Assembly (NCBI RefSeq): GCF_017114825.1
Contig: NZ_JADEVO010000026.1
Span: forward strand, 21,769 to 85,768
Reading direction: 5' to 3'
From: Pseudomonas gregormendelii
GTDB lineage: Bacteria > Pseudomonadota > Gammaproteobacteria > Pseudomonadales > Pseudomonadaceae
DNA length: 64,000 nucleotides
In this document: piece by piece, positions 8,907 through 17,330 of the stretch
Layout of the letters: each line of letters opens with the position of its first letter
Position numbering within the stretch: position 1 is the first letter of the stretch
Program-made: the position numbers and the translations under genes
Notes under the pieces: generated by a model
Told to the model about the DNA's origin: nothing
The model's input: only the letters and a program-made list of their open reading frames with translations
Databases searched by the model: none

Positions 8907-8983
8907 CGGGGTATAGCGCAGTCCGGTAGCGCGCCTGCTTTGGGAGCAGGATGTCAGGAGTTCGAATCCCCTTACCCCGACCA
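8907..8983 (+). tRNA. tRNA-Pro (TGG), copy 2
   Basis: Identical over all 77 nt, CCA included, to the copy at 8652-8728. It lies immediately after a terminator hairpin, so it depends on read-through or on a promoter that I cannot identify in the short space available. Confidence 0.96.
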
Positions 8984-8990
8984 TATTAAA

Positions 8991-9024
8991 AATCCTCGTA
9001 TCGAAAGATACGGGGATTTTTTTT
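8991..9024 (+). terminator. Rho-independent terminator of the tRNA array
   Basis: AATCCTCGTATC - GAAA - GATACGGGGATT, a 12-bp stem with a GNRA-type loop and one G-T wobble, followed by a T-run to 9024. Confidence 0.9.
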
Positions 9025-9117
9025 GTCTGCTGATAATTGCCGGGCAAAAAGCGCCTGCAAAAAAGGCCCCGCTTTTGCGCTGGGGAGAAGCGGGGCGCAG
9101 GTTCGCTGCTTCAGGAC

Positions 9118-9507
9118 TCAGCTGTTGTCCTTGAGATGTTCGAACAATCCTTTGGGCATTTTCTTGCCATTGGCTTCGTAGTTGGCCTTTACGTTATCAA
9201 AGGCTTCCTGCTCGTCGATCTGGCCGTCATGGTTGGTGTCGATCTTGTCGAAATCAGCCTTGGGGGCCACTTTCAGGAATTCCGCACGGGATACTTTGCC
9301 GTCCCCATCGGTATCAGTCTGGGCCATGGACTCATCACCGCATTTGCCTTCGCCACATTTGCCTTCCGGGTTTTTCACCACCTGCTCAGCCGACGCCAGC
9401 AGATATCCCTGGGCCAGGGGCTGGGAGGCGAACACCGAGCCAGACAGCATCATGCCACCGGCCAGAACCGCGCCGAGCAAGCCAAAGGTGTTAGAGGTAC
9501 GGGACAT
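9118..9507 (-). CDS. EF-hand calcium-binding protein, secreted or periplasmic
   Basis: A protein of 129 residues with two EF-hand loops, DTDGDGKVSRAEF (about residue 64) and DTNHDGQIDEQEAF (about 92), which carry the acidic calcium ligands at the right spacing. The N-terminus has a signal peptide ending near VFA-SQPLA. A segment GKCGEGKCGDES contributes two cysteines. The start at 9507 is supported by an AGGAG box just upstream; the 21-bp longer frame lacks one. Function beyond calcium binding is unknown. It stands alone. Confidence 0.88.
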   Translation of the reverse strand: MSRTSNTFGLLGAVLAGGMMLSGSVFASQPLAQGYLLASAEQVVKNPEGKCGEGKCGDESMAQTDTDGDGKVSRAEFLKVAPKADFDKIDTNHDGQIDEQEAFDNVKANYEANGKKMPKGLFEHLKDNS

Positions 9508-9833
9508 TTCAATTCTCCTGGGTTGCACGACACAACCGCTCGATAAAGGGTCTGATCACCGGAGCAGGCAGGATGCCTTGCCCGGGTGTGGCCATTTAGC
9601 GGGTTGGGTGTATCGCTACTGTGTCGTGCAAGGGGGAGTTTGTATGCGAAGGGGCTGAATCGGGGAGGGGGATACAATGTGAAACGGATGTTTTCGCAGG
9701 TTATACCGAGGCGCCTATATCGCGGGCAAGCCACGCACCCGCAAGTTGAGTGTCGAACCCGGATTCCAAGGTCGACACAATAACCAGTGGGAGCGGGCTT
9801 ACCCGCGATCAGGCCCTGACGGGCACCGAATAC
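9508..9833. other. Non-coding interval with a degraded REP pair
   Basis: No gene is seen. The part near 9720 (cgcgggcaagcc) and 9786-9810 (gtgggagcgggcttacccgcgat) are inverted REP-type elements. The upstream part should hold the promoter of the EF-hand gene, but I see no clear -35/-10 pair. Confidence 0.55.
9718..9810. repeat. REP-type element pair (gtgggagcgggc family)
   Basis: A complete element at 9786-9810 (gtgggagcgggcttacccgc) faces a decayed inverse copy at 9718-9742. It sits just downstream of the ndh stop codon, where such elements often protect or end a transcript. Confidence 0.65.
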
Positions 9834-11132
9834 TTAATGCAGTTTCAGGCGTGGCTCGGTGCCGCGGCCGATCTTGCTGCCCAGCATCAGCATCGCAGTA
9901 CGAAACGCGCCGTACAGCGCCATCTGGTGCATGCGATACAGCGACACATAGAACATCCGCGCCAGCCAGCCTTCCAGCATCACGCTACCGGTCAGGTTGC
10001 CCATCAAGTTACCCACAGCCGAAAACCGCGACAGCGAAATCAGTGAGCCATAGTCGGTGTACTTGTACTCCGGCAAGGCCTTGCCTTCGATGCGCAATTT
10101 CAGGGATTTTGCCAGCAAGGATGCCTGCTGGTGCGCTGCCTGGGCCCGCGGCGGCACGTTGCGATCAGTGCCCGGTTGCGGGCAGGCGGCGCAGTCACCG
10201 AAGGCGAAGATATTTTCGTCGCGGGTGGTCTGCAGCGTCGGCAGTACTTGCAGTTGATTGATGCGGTTGGTTTCCAGGCCGTCGATGTCCTTGAGGAAGC
10301 CCGGCGCGCGAATCCCGGCGGCCCAGACTTTCAGGCTGGCGTTAATGACTTTGCCGTCGGCGGTGATCAGGCTGTCGGCCGTCACTTCGCTCACCGCGGC
10401 ATTGGTCATGACGTTGACCCCAAGCTTCTCCAGGGTTTTATGCACAGGCCCGCCAATGCGCTCCGGCAGGGCTGGCAAGACGCGTGGCCCGGCTTCGATC
10501 AGGGTGATGTGCATGTTTTCCGGTTTGATCCGGTCCAGGCCGTAAGCCGCCAGTTCATGCGCGGCGTTGTGCAGCTCTGCTGCCAGCTCGACCCCGGTGG
10601 CCCCGGCGCCGACGATGGCCACGCTGATCTGCTCGACTTTGTCAGTCTGCCCGGCATGGGCTCGCAGGTAGTGATTGAGCAGTTGCTGGTGAAAGCGCTC
10701 CGCCTGTTTGCGGGTGTCGAGGAACAGGCAATGTTGCGCCGCACCCTGGGTGCCGAAATCGTTGGTGGTGCTGCCGACCGCGATCACCAGCGAGTCGTAC
10801 GCCACTTCCCGTGCGGGCACCAGTTCGATGCCGGCTTCGTCGTAAGTGGCGGCCAGCTGGATTTTCTGCTGGGCGCGGTCGAGCCCGCTCATGCGCCCCA
10901 GCTGAAACTCGAAATGGTTCCATTTCGCCTGGGCAACATAGTTGAGTTCGTCTTCGGAGGAGTTCAGGGAGCCGGCTGCCACTTCATGCAGCAAAGGTTT
11001 CCAGATGTGGGTCAGGTTCGCGTCGACCAGCATCACACTGGCCGTGCCGCGCTTGCCCAGAGTCTTACCCAGACGGGTAGCCAACTCCAGACCGCCGGCG
11101 CCGCCGCCAACGATGACAATACGATGAGTCAT
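9834..11132 (-). CDS. ndh: Type II NADH dehydrogenase (NDH-2)
   Basis: Single-subunit, non-proton-pumping NADH:quinone oxidoreductase bound to the inner membrane. The protein has 432 residues with an FAD-binding Rossmann motif VIVGGGAGGLELA at the N-terminus, a second nucleotide-binding motif VAIVGAGATGVELAAEL for NADH (about residues 165-180), and FAFGDCAACP near the C-terminus. The start at 11132 (MTHRIVIV) puts the Rossmann motif at the usual distance; the frame can extend only five codons further. Next to it on the same strand is a DUF3094 gene. Confidence 0.94.
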   Translation of the reverse strand: MTHRIVIVGGGAGGLELATRLGKTLGKRGTASVMLVDANLTHIWKPLLHEVAAGSLNSSEDELNYVAQAKWNHFEFQLGRMSGLDRAQQKIQLAATYDEAGIELVPAREVAYDSLVIAVGSTTNDFGTQGAAQHCLFLDTRKQAERFHQQLLNHYLRAHAGQTDKVEQISVAIVGAGATGVELAAELHNAAHELAAYGLDRIKPENMHITLIEAGPRVLPALPERIGGPVHKTLEKLGVNVMTNAAVSEVTADSLITADGKVINASLKVWAAGIRAPGFLKDIDGLETNRINQLQVLPTLQTTRDENIFAFGDCAACPQPGTDRNVPPRAQAAHQQASLLAKSLKLRIEGKALPEYKYTDYGSLISLSRFSAVGNLMGNLTGSVMLEGWLARMFYVSLYRMHQMALYGAFRTAMLMLGSKIGRGTEPRLKLH

Positions 11133-11192
11133 GGGGATATCTCGCAAGGCTAAAAGAAATCGGTGCAGTCACCCTCGCGAGCGCAACGCGGC

Positions 11193-11366
11193 TCATAGCG
11201 CCAGGTAACTGATAAATCGGCTCAACAGGCCCAAACCAATGGTCACTGCCAATACCATCACCAGGAGCATCCACGGCCGGAATGGCCGGCGCTCGACTCG
11301 GTGCTGGGACAAGTGCAGGTACTCTTCGACATGCTTTTGGTCGTCGGGGTTCAGGCGGCTGGTCAT
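11193..11366 (-). CDS. DUF3094 small membrane protein
   Basis: A 57-residue protein: a polar N-terminus (MTSRLNPDDQKHVEEYLHLS), a basic stretch HRVERRPFRPW, and one transmembrane helix LLVMVLAVTIGLGLL. I recognise it as the DUF3094 family of Pseudomonas; no function is known. It lies 60 bp upstream of ndh on the same strand, and the two may share a transcript. Small single-helix proteins often modulate larger membrane enzymes, but nothing here proves that for NDH-2. Confidence 0.85.
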   Translation of the reverse strand: MTSRLNPDDQKHVEEYLHLSQHRVERRPFRPWMLLVMVLAVTIGLGLLSRFISYLAL

Positions 11367-11459
11367 AAAGCCCTCGTCAGATAGACGTTGGTGAATGTAT
11401 GAAAGCTACAGCTGATTCAATAAAGGGTGTACGCAGCATAGCCGATGGGGGCCGGCAAC

Positions 11460-12086
11460 TCACAGGCTGATGCCGACATCGAAGACGATGCTGCGCCCCA
11501 GGTTGCTGCGCAGGAAGTCGGGAGCATCCGGATGGGCGAACAGCACCCTGGCGAAGGTCGGCCCCACCAGTGATAACGAGCGCCAGCCCTGGCGCAAGTA
11601 TTCGGTGGGGGGTGGAAAATGGCTGTTGAGGTCCAGCACTTCGCGCTTGAGGCTGGCGAAGGCGATGATATCGAGCTCCCCAAGGTCCATGCCCCGCTCT
11701 TTGTAGTTGTGCGCTTTCTTGCGCAAGGTTGGTGCGAGCCTGAGCAGGAACTCGTTGGCGGGAATGCGCTTGGGCTTCGCCTCCCGACGCACCAGCGAGC
11801 TCAGGGAAAACGCACTGCGCCGACGCTGCAATTCATCGCGCCACTCATCGTTGAGGCGCCGACCTTCGTCCAGCACAAAGAACACCTCGAAACTGGCGTC
11901 GCGAAACAGCACATCTGGCGGCTCCCCGGCAGGCGCAAACTCGTCCACTCGGTAGGGAATGTTCAGCCCTTGCAGCAGGCGCTGGCACACCCAACGCTCG
12001 CGCTCCCATTTGCGGGCATTGGACAGGAACGCGTTGGCTTGCTCGGCCGCAATGGTCAGCAGGCGTAAGTAATCAGAGTCATCCAT
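11460..12086 (-). CDS. DUF1780 domain protein
   Basis: A protein of 208 residues in the DUF1780 family, whose function is unknown. It is soluble, without signal or membrane segments, and rich in Arg and aromatic residues. Conserved-looking stretches include ARKWERERWVCQRLLQ and FFVLDEGRRLNDEW, and the fold has been compared with nucleases in related families, which I cannot confirm by eye. The start at MDDSDYL (12086) is chosen over the frame 60 bp upstream because the extra residues look non-native. Confidence 0.75.
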   Translation of the reverse strand: MDDSDYLRLLTIAAEQANAFLSNARKWERERWVCQRLLQGLNIPYRVDEFAPAGEPPDVLFRDASFEVFFVLDEGRRLNDEWRDELQRRRSAFSLSSLVRREAKPKRIPANEFLLRLAPTLRKKAHNYKERGMDLGELDIIAFASLKREVLDLNSHFPPPTEYLRQGWRSLSLVGPTFARVLFAHPDAPDFLRSNLGRSIVFDVGISL

Positions 12087-12191
12087 AGGCCCAAGCTTAG
12101 CGTTCAAATGCGCTGGCAAAGAAGACAATTTGTTGTACAGGGGCAAAGGCCATCGGCAAGACAGCCTCTTTTCGCGCCCGCTCCAAGGCCG

Positions 12192-12227
12192 TGCACAAAA
12201 CGGATAGTGATCTGCGCGCAGCGGATA
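12192..12227 (+). promoter_or_regulatory. Tandem BenR/XylS-type operator of benK
   Basis: Two direct repeats of the AraC-family XylS/BenR half-site TGCA-N6-GGNTA: TGCA-N6-GGATA at 12192-12206 and TGCG-N6-GGATA at 12213-12227, separated by 6 bp (21-bp period). This is the arrangement known for the Pm and benA promoters. The operator ends 92 bp upstream of the benK start. Confidence 0.8.
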
Positions 12228-12293
12228 TTTCCACGCGTCCGCCAGCTTTACCCTCGGCTTTACGGGACGTTAGCCGCTTTTGCGACGCTCTGA

Positions 12294-12310
12294 AATAAAA
12301 ACAACAAGAG
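12294..12310 (+). promoter_or_regulatory. A-rich Hfq/Crc-type site over the benK ribosome-binding region
   Basis: AATAAAAACAACAAGAG fits the A-rich AANAANAA motif at which Hfq and Crc block translation in Pseudomonas. It includes the weak Shine-Dalgarno (AAGAG) 9 bp before the benK ATG at 12320. Binding is inferred. Confidence 0.65.
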
Positions 12311-12319
12311 AAAAACGCC

Positions 12320-13684
12320 ATGCGCAAAATTGACGTACATGAGGTTATCGACAACGCACGCTTCAATCGCTTCCACTGGATGGTGCTGTTCTGGTGTGCC
12401 CTGATCATCATCTTCGACGGTTACGATTTGGTGATATACGGCGTGGTGCTGCCGATGCTGATGAAAGAGTGGGGGTTGACTCCCCTGCAGGCTGGAGCGC
12501 TGGGCAGTTACGCTTTGTTTGGAATGATGTTCGGCGCGCTGTTTTTCGGACCGCTGTCGGACCGCATCGGCCGCAAGAAAGCCATCACGATCTGCGTGAT
12601 GCTGTTCAGCGGGTTTACCGTACTCAATGGGTTTGCCCGTAATCCCACCGAGTTCGGTGTGTGCCGCTTCATCGCCGGCCTCGGCATTGGCGGGGTCATG
12701 CCCAACGTCGTGGCGCTGATGAACGAGTACGCGCCGAAGAAAATCCGCAGCACGCTGGTGGCGATCATGTTCAGCGGTTACTCCGTGGGCGGCATGCTCT
12801 CGGCGGGGCTGGGTATTGTGTTGATCCCCAGCTTCGGTTGGCAGTCAGTGTTCTACGTCGCGGTACTGCCGTTACTGCTGTTGCCGCTGATCATGTACTT
12901 CCTGCCTGAATCGGTGGGTTTCATGCTGCGCCAGGGACGCAATGAAGAAGCACGCAACATTCTTCAGCGGGTCGATCCGGCCTACGTCGCGCAAATAGAC
13001 GATCAACTCGACATGAGCGAAGTGAAGGGCACCGGCACTCCGGTGTTGCAATTGTTTCGCGAGGGCCGGGCGCTGCGCACGCTGATGCTGTGGCTGGCAT
13101 TCTTCTGTTGCCTGCTGATGGTGTACGCCTTGAGTTCGTGGCTGCCGAAGCTGATGGCCAACGCCGGTTACAGCCTGGGCTCGAGCCTGTCTTTCCTGTT
13201 GGTACTCAACTTCGGGGCGATTTTCGGCGCGGTCGGAGGCGGTGTGCTGGGTGACAAACTGAACCTGCCACGGGTGTTGGCGGTGTTCTTTGCCATGGCG
13301 GCCGTATCAATCACCTTGCTTGGCTTCAACAGCCCGATGCCGTTGTTGTACCTGCTGATCGCCATCGCCGGCGCCACCACCATCGGCTCGCAGATTCTGT
13401 TGTACGCCTGCGCGGCGCAATTCTATTCGATGACGATTCGCTCCACCGGTCTGGGCTGGGCCTCGGGTGTCGGGCGCAATGGCGCGATCGTGGGCCCACT
13501 GCTGGGCGGTGCCTTGCTTGGCATCAACCTGCCACTGCAGCTCAACTTCATGGCGTTTGCCTTGCCCGGTGCGGTGGCGGCGATTGCCATGACCGTGTTT
13601 GCCATCAGCAGTCAGCGCAGCGCCAGGCACGCCCAGTCCATGCGCGCCGTTGCGCCGGCCGGGGCCGTCGGCGACGCGTCATGA
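12320..13684 (+). CDS. benK: Benzoate/aromatic acid MFS transporter BenK
   Basis: Proton symporter of the aromatic-acid (AAHS) branch of the major facilitator superfamily, 454 residues, about 12 membrane helices. The signature FDGYDLVIYGVVLP in helix 1 carries the Asp pair typical of PcaK/BenK, and GPLSDRIGRKK is the loop 2-3 MFS motif. A similar GDKLNLPR lies in loop 8-9. It is the first gene of benK-benE-benF and overlaps benE by 4 bp (ATGA). Upstream lie a tandem BenR-type operator and an Hfq/Crc site, which support benzoate as substrate and catabolite control. Confidence 0.9.
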   Translation: MRKIDVHEVIDNARFNRFHWMVLFWCALIIIFDGYDLVIYGVVLPMLMKEWGLTPLQAGALGSYALFGMMFGALFFGPLSDRIGRKKAITICVMLFSGFTVLNGFARNPTEFGVCRFIAGLGIGGVMPNVVALMNEYAPKKIRSTLVAIMFSGYSVGGMLSAGLGIVLIPSFGWQSVFYVAVLPLLLLPLIMYFLPESVGFMLRQGRNEEARNILQRVDPAYVAQIDDQLDMSEVKGTGTPVLQLFREGRALRTLMLWLAFFCCLLMVYALSSWLPKLMANAGYSLGSSLSFLLVLNFGAIFGAVGGGVLGDKLNLPRVLAVFFAMAAVSITLLGFNSPMPLLYLLIAIAGATTIGSQILLYACAAQFYSMTIRSTGLGWASGVGRNGAIVGPLLGGALLGINLPLQLNFMAFALPGAVAAIAMTVFAISSQRSARHAQSMRAVAPAGAVGDAS

Positions 13685-14886
13685 AATCATTGCTACGGGA
13701 CTTCTCCCTGTCTGCCGCCGTCGCCGGTTTTATCGCGACGGTTATTTCCTACGCGGGCCCGCTGGTGATTATTTTCCAGGCCGCCGACAGCGCACAGCTT
13801 TCGCGAGAAGTGCTGTCGTCGTGGGTCTGGGCAATTTCCATCGGCAGTGCGGTGCTGGGGATCGGCTTGAGCCTGCGTTACCGCGTGCCGGTGATCATTG
13901 CGTGGTCGGCGCCGGGTTCGGCGTTGCTGGTGGCGCTGCTGCCGGGTATTTCCATGCCGGAGGCGGTGGGCGCGTATCTGGTCAGCAGCCTGATTATATT
14001 TCTGGTCGGGGTGTCTGGGGCGTTTGACCGGATCATCAGCAAACTGCCTGCGGCGATTGCCGCAGCGATGCTGGCGGGAATTTTGTTCAGCTTCGGCACT
14101 GGTTTGTTCGTCTCGTTGCAGGGCAAGCCGCTGCTGGTGCTGGCGATGTTCGTTACTTATCTGGTCTGCAAGCGTCTGCTGCCGCGGTATGCGGTGTTGA
14201 TGGTGCTGCTGGTGGGCTGCTCGATAGCCTTTGTCGCTGGCGATCTGCGCAGCGAAGCATTGGTCATTGGCTTGGCGACACCGGTCTGGATCACGCCCGA
14301 GTTTACCTTGAGCGCGACCCTGAACATCGCCTTGCCCCTGGTGATGGTGGCACTGACCGGCCAATTTGTGCCCGGCATGGCGGTCTTGCGCGCCAGTGGG
14401 TACTCCACGCCTGCCGGGCCGATCATCGCCAGCAGCGCGTTGGGCACGGCGCTGTTGGCACCGTTCGGTTGCCATGGGCTGAACCTGGCGGCGATTACGG
14501 CGGCCATCTGCACCGGTCGTGACGCCCATGAAGATCCGCACAAGCGCTATGTGGCCGGCGTTGTCGGCGGTCTGTGTTACCTGGTGCTGGGGATCTTCGG
14601 TGCCACCCTGGTTTCGTTGTTCTCGGCGTTTCCCAAGGAGCTGATTGCGACGCTCGCAGGCCTGGCGTTGTTCGCTGCAATTGCCGGGGCTTTGGCCGGC
14701 GCAATGGCCGTGCCGGGTGATCGCGAGGCGGCGTTGGTCACCTTTCTTGCTACGGCTTCGGGCATGTCGCTGTTCGGACTGTCTGCGGCATTCTGGGGCC
14801 TGATTTTCGGCATGGCCACCCACCTTCTGTTAAACGCCCGCCGCGAAAACGCAGCGGCTGATGCACTCCCGACTGTCGATCAATAA
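13681..14886 (+). CDS. benE: Benzoate/H+ symporter BenE
   Basis: BenE-family inner-membrane protein, 401 residues, about 12 hydrophobic segments, distantly related to nucleobase and sulfate transporters. Features seen include the N-terminal FSLSAAVAGFIATVISYAGP and the central GCHGLNLAAITAAICTG, which lies in the conserved helix-break region. It starts within the benK stop (ATGA overlap) and ends 17 bp before benF. It gives the operon a second inner-membrane benzoate importer of a different family from BenK. Confidence 0.93.
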   Translation: MKSLLRDFSLSAAVAGFIATVISYAGPLVIIFQAADSAQLSREVLSSWVWAISIGSAVLGIGLSLRYRVPVIIAWSAPGSALLVALLPGISMPEAVGAYLVSSLIIFLVGVSGAFDRIISKLPAAIAAAMLAGILFSFGTGLFVSLQGKPLLVLAMFVTYLVCKRLLPRYAVLMVLLVGCSIAFVAGDLRSEALVIGLATPVWITPEFTLSATLNIALPLVMVALTGQFVPGMAVLRASGYSTPAGPIIASSALGTALLAPFGCHGLNLAAITAAICTGRDAHEDPHKRYVAGVVGGLCYLVLGIFGATLVSLFSAFPKELIATLAGLALFAAIAGALAGAMAVPGDREAALVTFLATASGMSLFGLSAAFWGLIFGMATHLLLNARRENAAADALPTVDQ

Positions 14887-14899
14887 AAACAAGAGAAAA
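14882..14899 (+). promoter_or_regulatory. A-rich Hfq/Crc-type site over the benF ribosome-binding region
   Basis: AATAAAAACAAGAGAAAA covers the benE stop codon and the ribosome-binding region of benF (ATG 14904). It resembles the element before benK and fits the AANAANAA rule. Binding is inferred. Confidence 0.5.
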
Positions 14900-14903
14900 G
14901 ACG

Positions 14904-16172
14904 ATGAAACAGATTGTTCCAACAACCGGTTCGGTGTTGTCCATGGCGCTCGTCTCGAGTTTCTCCGCCGGTGCGCTGGCGGCAGAGGCTGGCTTTATCG
15001 AAGACACCACGGCCACCTTGCAAGCGCGCAATTACTACTTCAGCCGGGACTTCTCCGACATCGTCGGGGCAAACCGGCAGTCGAAGGCTGAAGAGTGGGC
15101 GCAGGGCTTCATTCTCAACGTCAAATCAGGCTACACCCAGGGGCCCGTGGGATTTGGCGTGGACGTGATCGGCCTGCTCGGCCTCAAGCTCGACAGCGGT
15201 CCCGACCGGGTCAATACCGGTTTGCTGCCGGTGAAAGATGATGGGCGCGCGGCCAACGATTACAGCCGACTCGAAGCAGCCTTGAAGGTCCGCTACTCGA
15301 AAACCGAAATCAAGGTGGGGGAGTTGCAACCAAATGTGCCGGTGCTGGCGTTCAGTGATATCCGCCTGCTGCCGCCGAGCTATCAGGGTGCGAGCATCAG
15401 TTCCAGTGAGATCAACGGCCTGACATTGCAGGGCGGCCACTTGAACTCCACCAGTCTGCGCAACGAAGCGGGCGACGAAAAAATGCAGGCCATGCTGGGT
15501 CACGTGCCGCAGCGTCAAGTCAGCAGCGACGGCTTCAATTTTGCCGGTGGCGATTACGCCTTCAACGATAAACGCAGTTCCGTCAGCGCCTGGTACGGGC
15601 AGTTGGAAGATATCTACAACCAGCGTTTTCTGGGCCTCAAACACAGTCAGCCGACGGGCGACTGGATTCTGGGAGCCAACATCGGTTATTACGATTCACG
15701 CGAAGATGGCAAAAAACTGCTGGGTAATATCGACAACCAGGCGTTCTTTTCGCTGTTGTCGGCCAAGCGTGGCGGCCATACGTTCTATGTCGGTTACCAG
15801 GGGATGTTCGGTGACAGCGCCTTTCCACGGGTGTTTGCCAACATATCGCCACTGGGCAACGAGGTGCCGACCTATGAGTTTGCCTCCACCGACGAGCGCT
15901 CGTGGCAAGCGCGTTACGACTACGACTTCGCCGCTTTAGGCGTGCCGGGTCTGACCAGTACCGTGCGTTACATTTCCGGTAATAACGTCGACACCGGGAA
16001 AGGGTTCGAGGGCAAGGACCGCGAGCGTGATCTTGACCTTGGATATGTCGTGCAAAGTGGTAGCCTCAAAGGCGTTGGGGTTCGTGTGCGCAATGCAATG
16101 GCGCGCTCAAACTACCGCAGTGACATTGACGAGAATCGCCTGATCCTCAGCTACACATGGACCTTGCTGTGA
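14904..16172 (+). CDS. benF: OprD-family outer membrane porin, BenF type
   Basis: An 18-strand OprD/Occ channel, 422 residues, with a signal peptide ending at ALA-AEAG. The OprD start of the mature protein (FIEDTTATLQARNYYFSRDF) and the C-terminal beta-signal ending RLILSYTWTLL are visible. Operon position directly behind benK-benE makes uptake of benzoate across the outer membrane the likely job; the closest described relatives are BenF and OpdK-type channels. The 3' end faces a DUF2790 gene only 8 bp away, and no clear terminator is seen between them. Confidence 0.9.
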   Translation: MKQIVPTTGSVLSMALVSSFSAGALAAEAGFIEDTTATLQARNYYFSRDFSDIVGANRQSKAEEWAQGFILNVKSGYTQGPVGFGVDVIGLLGLKLDSGPDRVNTGLLPVKDDGRAANDYSRLEAALKVRYSKTEIKVGELQPNVPVLAFSDIRLLPPSYQGASISSSEINGLTLQGGHLNSTSLRNEAGDEKMQAMLGHVPQRQVSSDGFNFAGGDYAFNDKRSSVSAWYGQLEDIYNQRFLGLKHSQPTGDWILGANIGYYDSREDGKKLLGNIDNQAFFSLLSAKRGGHTFYVGYQGMFGDSAFPRVFANISPLGNEVPTYEFASTDERSWQARYDYDFAALGVPGLTSTVRYISGNNVDTGKGFEGKDRERDLDLGYVVQSGSLKGVGVRVRNAMARSNYRSDIDENRLILSYTWTLL

Positions 16173-16180
16173 TGCGTTGA

Positions 16181-16417
16181 TTACAGGTCGCAATTGCCCA
16201 TGACTTGATAGGTGACTCGCTGAGTCTGGCCCTGATGATCGATGTAGACCATGGTGGCCGGTACGACATCGCAGCCGGTCGGGGTGTCGCTGACGGACAC
16301 TACCTTGGCGATGTCCAGCGGATGTGCCGGGTCGTAGGGAGTGGCAGCGGGTTCGTTGGTGGCGGCCATGGCCGAGGTGGCGACGAAGGCCAAAAGCAGG
16401 GCAGTGAGGGTTTTCAT
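16181..16417 (-). CDS. DUF2790 periplasmic protein
   Basis: A 78-residue exported protein with a signal peptide (MKTLTALLLAFVATSAMA) and a DUF2790 core containing YDPAHPLDIAKVVSV, one Cys in GCDVVPATMVYIDHQG and one near the C-terminus (GNCDL), which could form a disulfide. Function is unknown. The start at 16417 has an AGGAG-like box (rc of ctcct at 16425); the longer frame breaks the signal peptide. It is convergent with benF. Confidence 0.8.
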   Translation of the reverse strand: MKTLTALLLAFVATSAMAATNEPAATPYDPAHPLDIAKVVSVSDTPTGCDVVPATMVYIDHQGQTQRVTYQVMGNCDL

Positions 16418-16604
16418 CTGGATTCTCCTGGTTGATTCTGTTGGTTGAATTTTAGTCTTTGCTTCCATTGGATAAAGGGGGGTGGGGCCGATTCAGCGTT
16501 GCAGGCTACGTAACAATCGATGGTGTCCACTTCGATCGGTGCGGTGCAACCACCACGGTGTAGACTGAAAATCCTCCCGGTACGGAAAAGGAGCAAGCAC
16601 AGCC

Positions 16605-17294
16605 ATGATCGGCGCCGAGCTAATGTCAGCTGAAACCCTGACCATCGGATGGGTGATCTACGTTCCGATTCTGCTCTGGGCCATTGCACGCTCGCCCTGG
16701 GTCGAACTGTTCAGCGATCGCCGCCGCCAGCACCTGTTGTTTGGTACCGTGTTCGCCCTGTTCATGCTCTGGCTGGTCAGGCGGGATTTTGATACGGGCG
16801 TGTCCTATCACTTTCTCGGCATGACTGCGGTGACCCTGCTGCTCGACTGGCCACTGGCAATAGTCGGCGGGTTTGTTGCGCAAGCGGGGTTGGTCATGCT
16901 CGGGCGCCAGGACCTGGCGGCGATGGGGGTGAACGGTGCTTTGCTGATCATGCTGCCGGTGTTGATCACCGAGTGCTGCGCCATCCTGGTTGAGCGCGCA
17001 CAACCGCGTAATCCCTTCGTCTACATCTTCGTATCCGGTTTTTTCGCCGCAGCGCTTTCGGCCCTGCTGTGCCTGCTGCTGGCGCTGTGGTTGCTGTGGT
17101 TCGACGAGCGCTTCGTGATGCCTTACTGGCTGGAGGATTTCGTCGGTTACCTGTGGCTGATCATTTTCCCCGAAGCGTTTATCAACGGCATGATCGTCAG
17201 CGCACTGGTGGTGTTCAGCCCCGAGTGGCTCGAAACCTTCAATCGCACGCGCTACCTGTCCGCGCCGTGGAAAGACGACGACCCCAAGGCATGA
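16605..17294 (+). CDS. CbiM-like energy-coupling-factor permease (putative)
   Basis: Integral membrane protein of 229 residues with about seven hydrophobic segments. The family is annotated as energy-coupling factor ABC transporter permease (CbiM-like, normally cobalt or nickel uptake). The canonical N-terminal metal-binding MHIxxG is absent, and no ATPase or T-component is near, so the substrate is doubtful. An AAGGAG box lies 12 bp before the ATG at 16605; a second in-frame ATG at 16623 is possible. It is convergent with yacG. Confidence 0.65.
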   Translation: MIGAELMSAETLTIGWVIYVPILLWAIARSPWVELFSDRRRQHLLFGTVFALFMLWLVRRDFDTGVSYHFLGMTAVTLLLDWPLAIVGGFVAQAGLVMLGRQDLAAMGVNGALLIMLPVLITECCAILVERAQPRNPFVYIFVSGFFAAALSALLCLLLALWLLWFDERFVMPYWLEDFVGYLWLIIFPEAFINGMIVSALVVFSPEWLETFNRTRYLSAPWKDDDPKA

Positions 17295-17330
17295 TCCTCA
17301 CCTGGCGGCCGACGTCGTGCAGGTCGGCCA

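Noticed and set aside
8823..9134. Open frames over the second tRNA-Pro (74 residues minus, 64 residues plus)
   Set aside because: They are translations of the tRNA gene and its antisense; the peptide GVRGFELLTSCSQSR is a well-known artefact of this kind.
12097..12411. 104-residue minus-strand frame over the benK promoter
   Set aside because: It crosses the BenR-type operator and the start of benK and has no ribosome site or recognisable domain.
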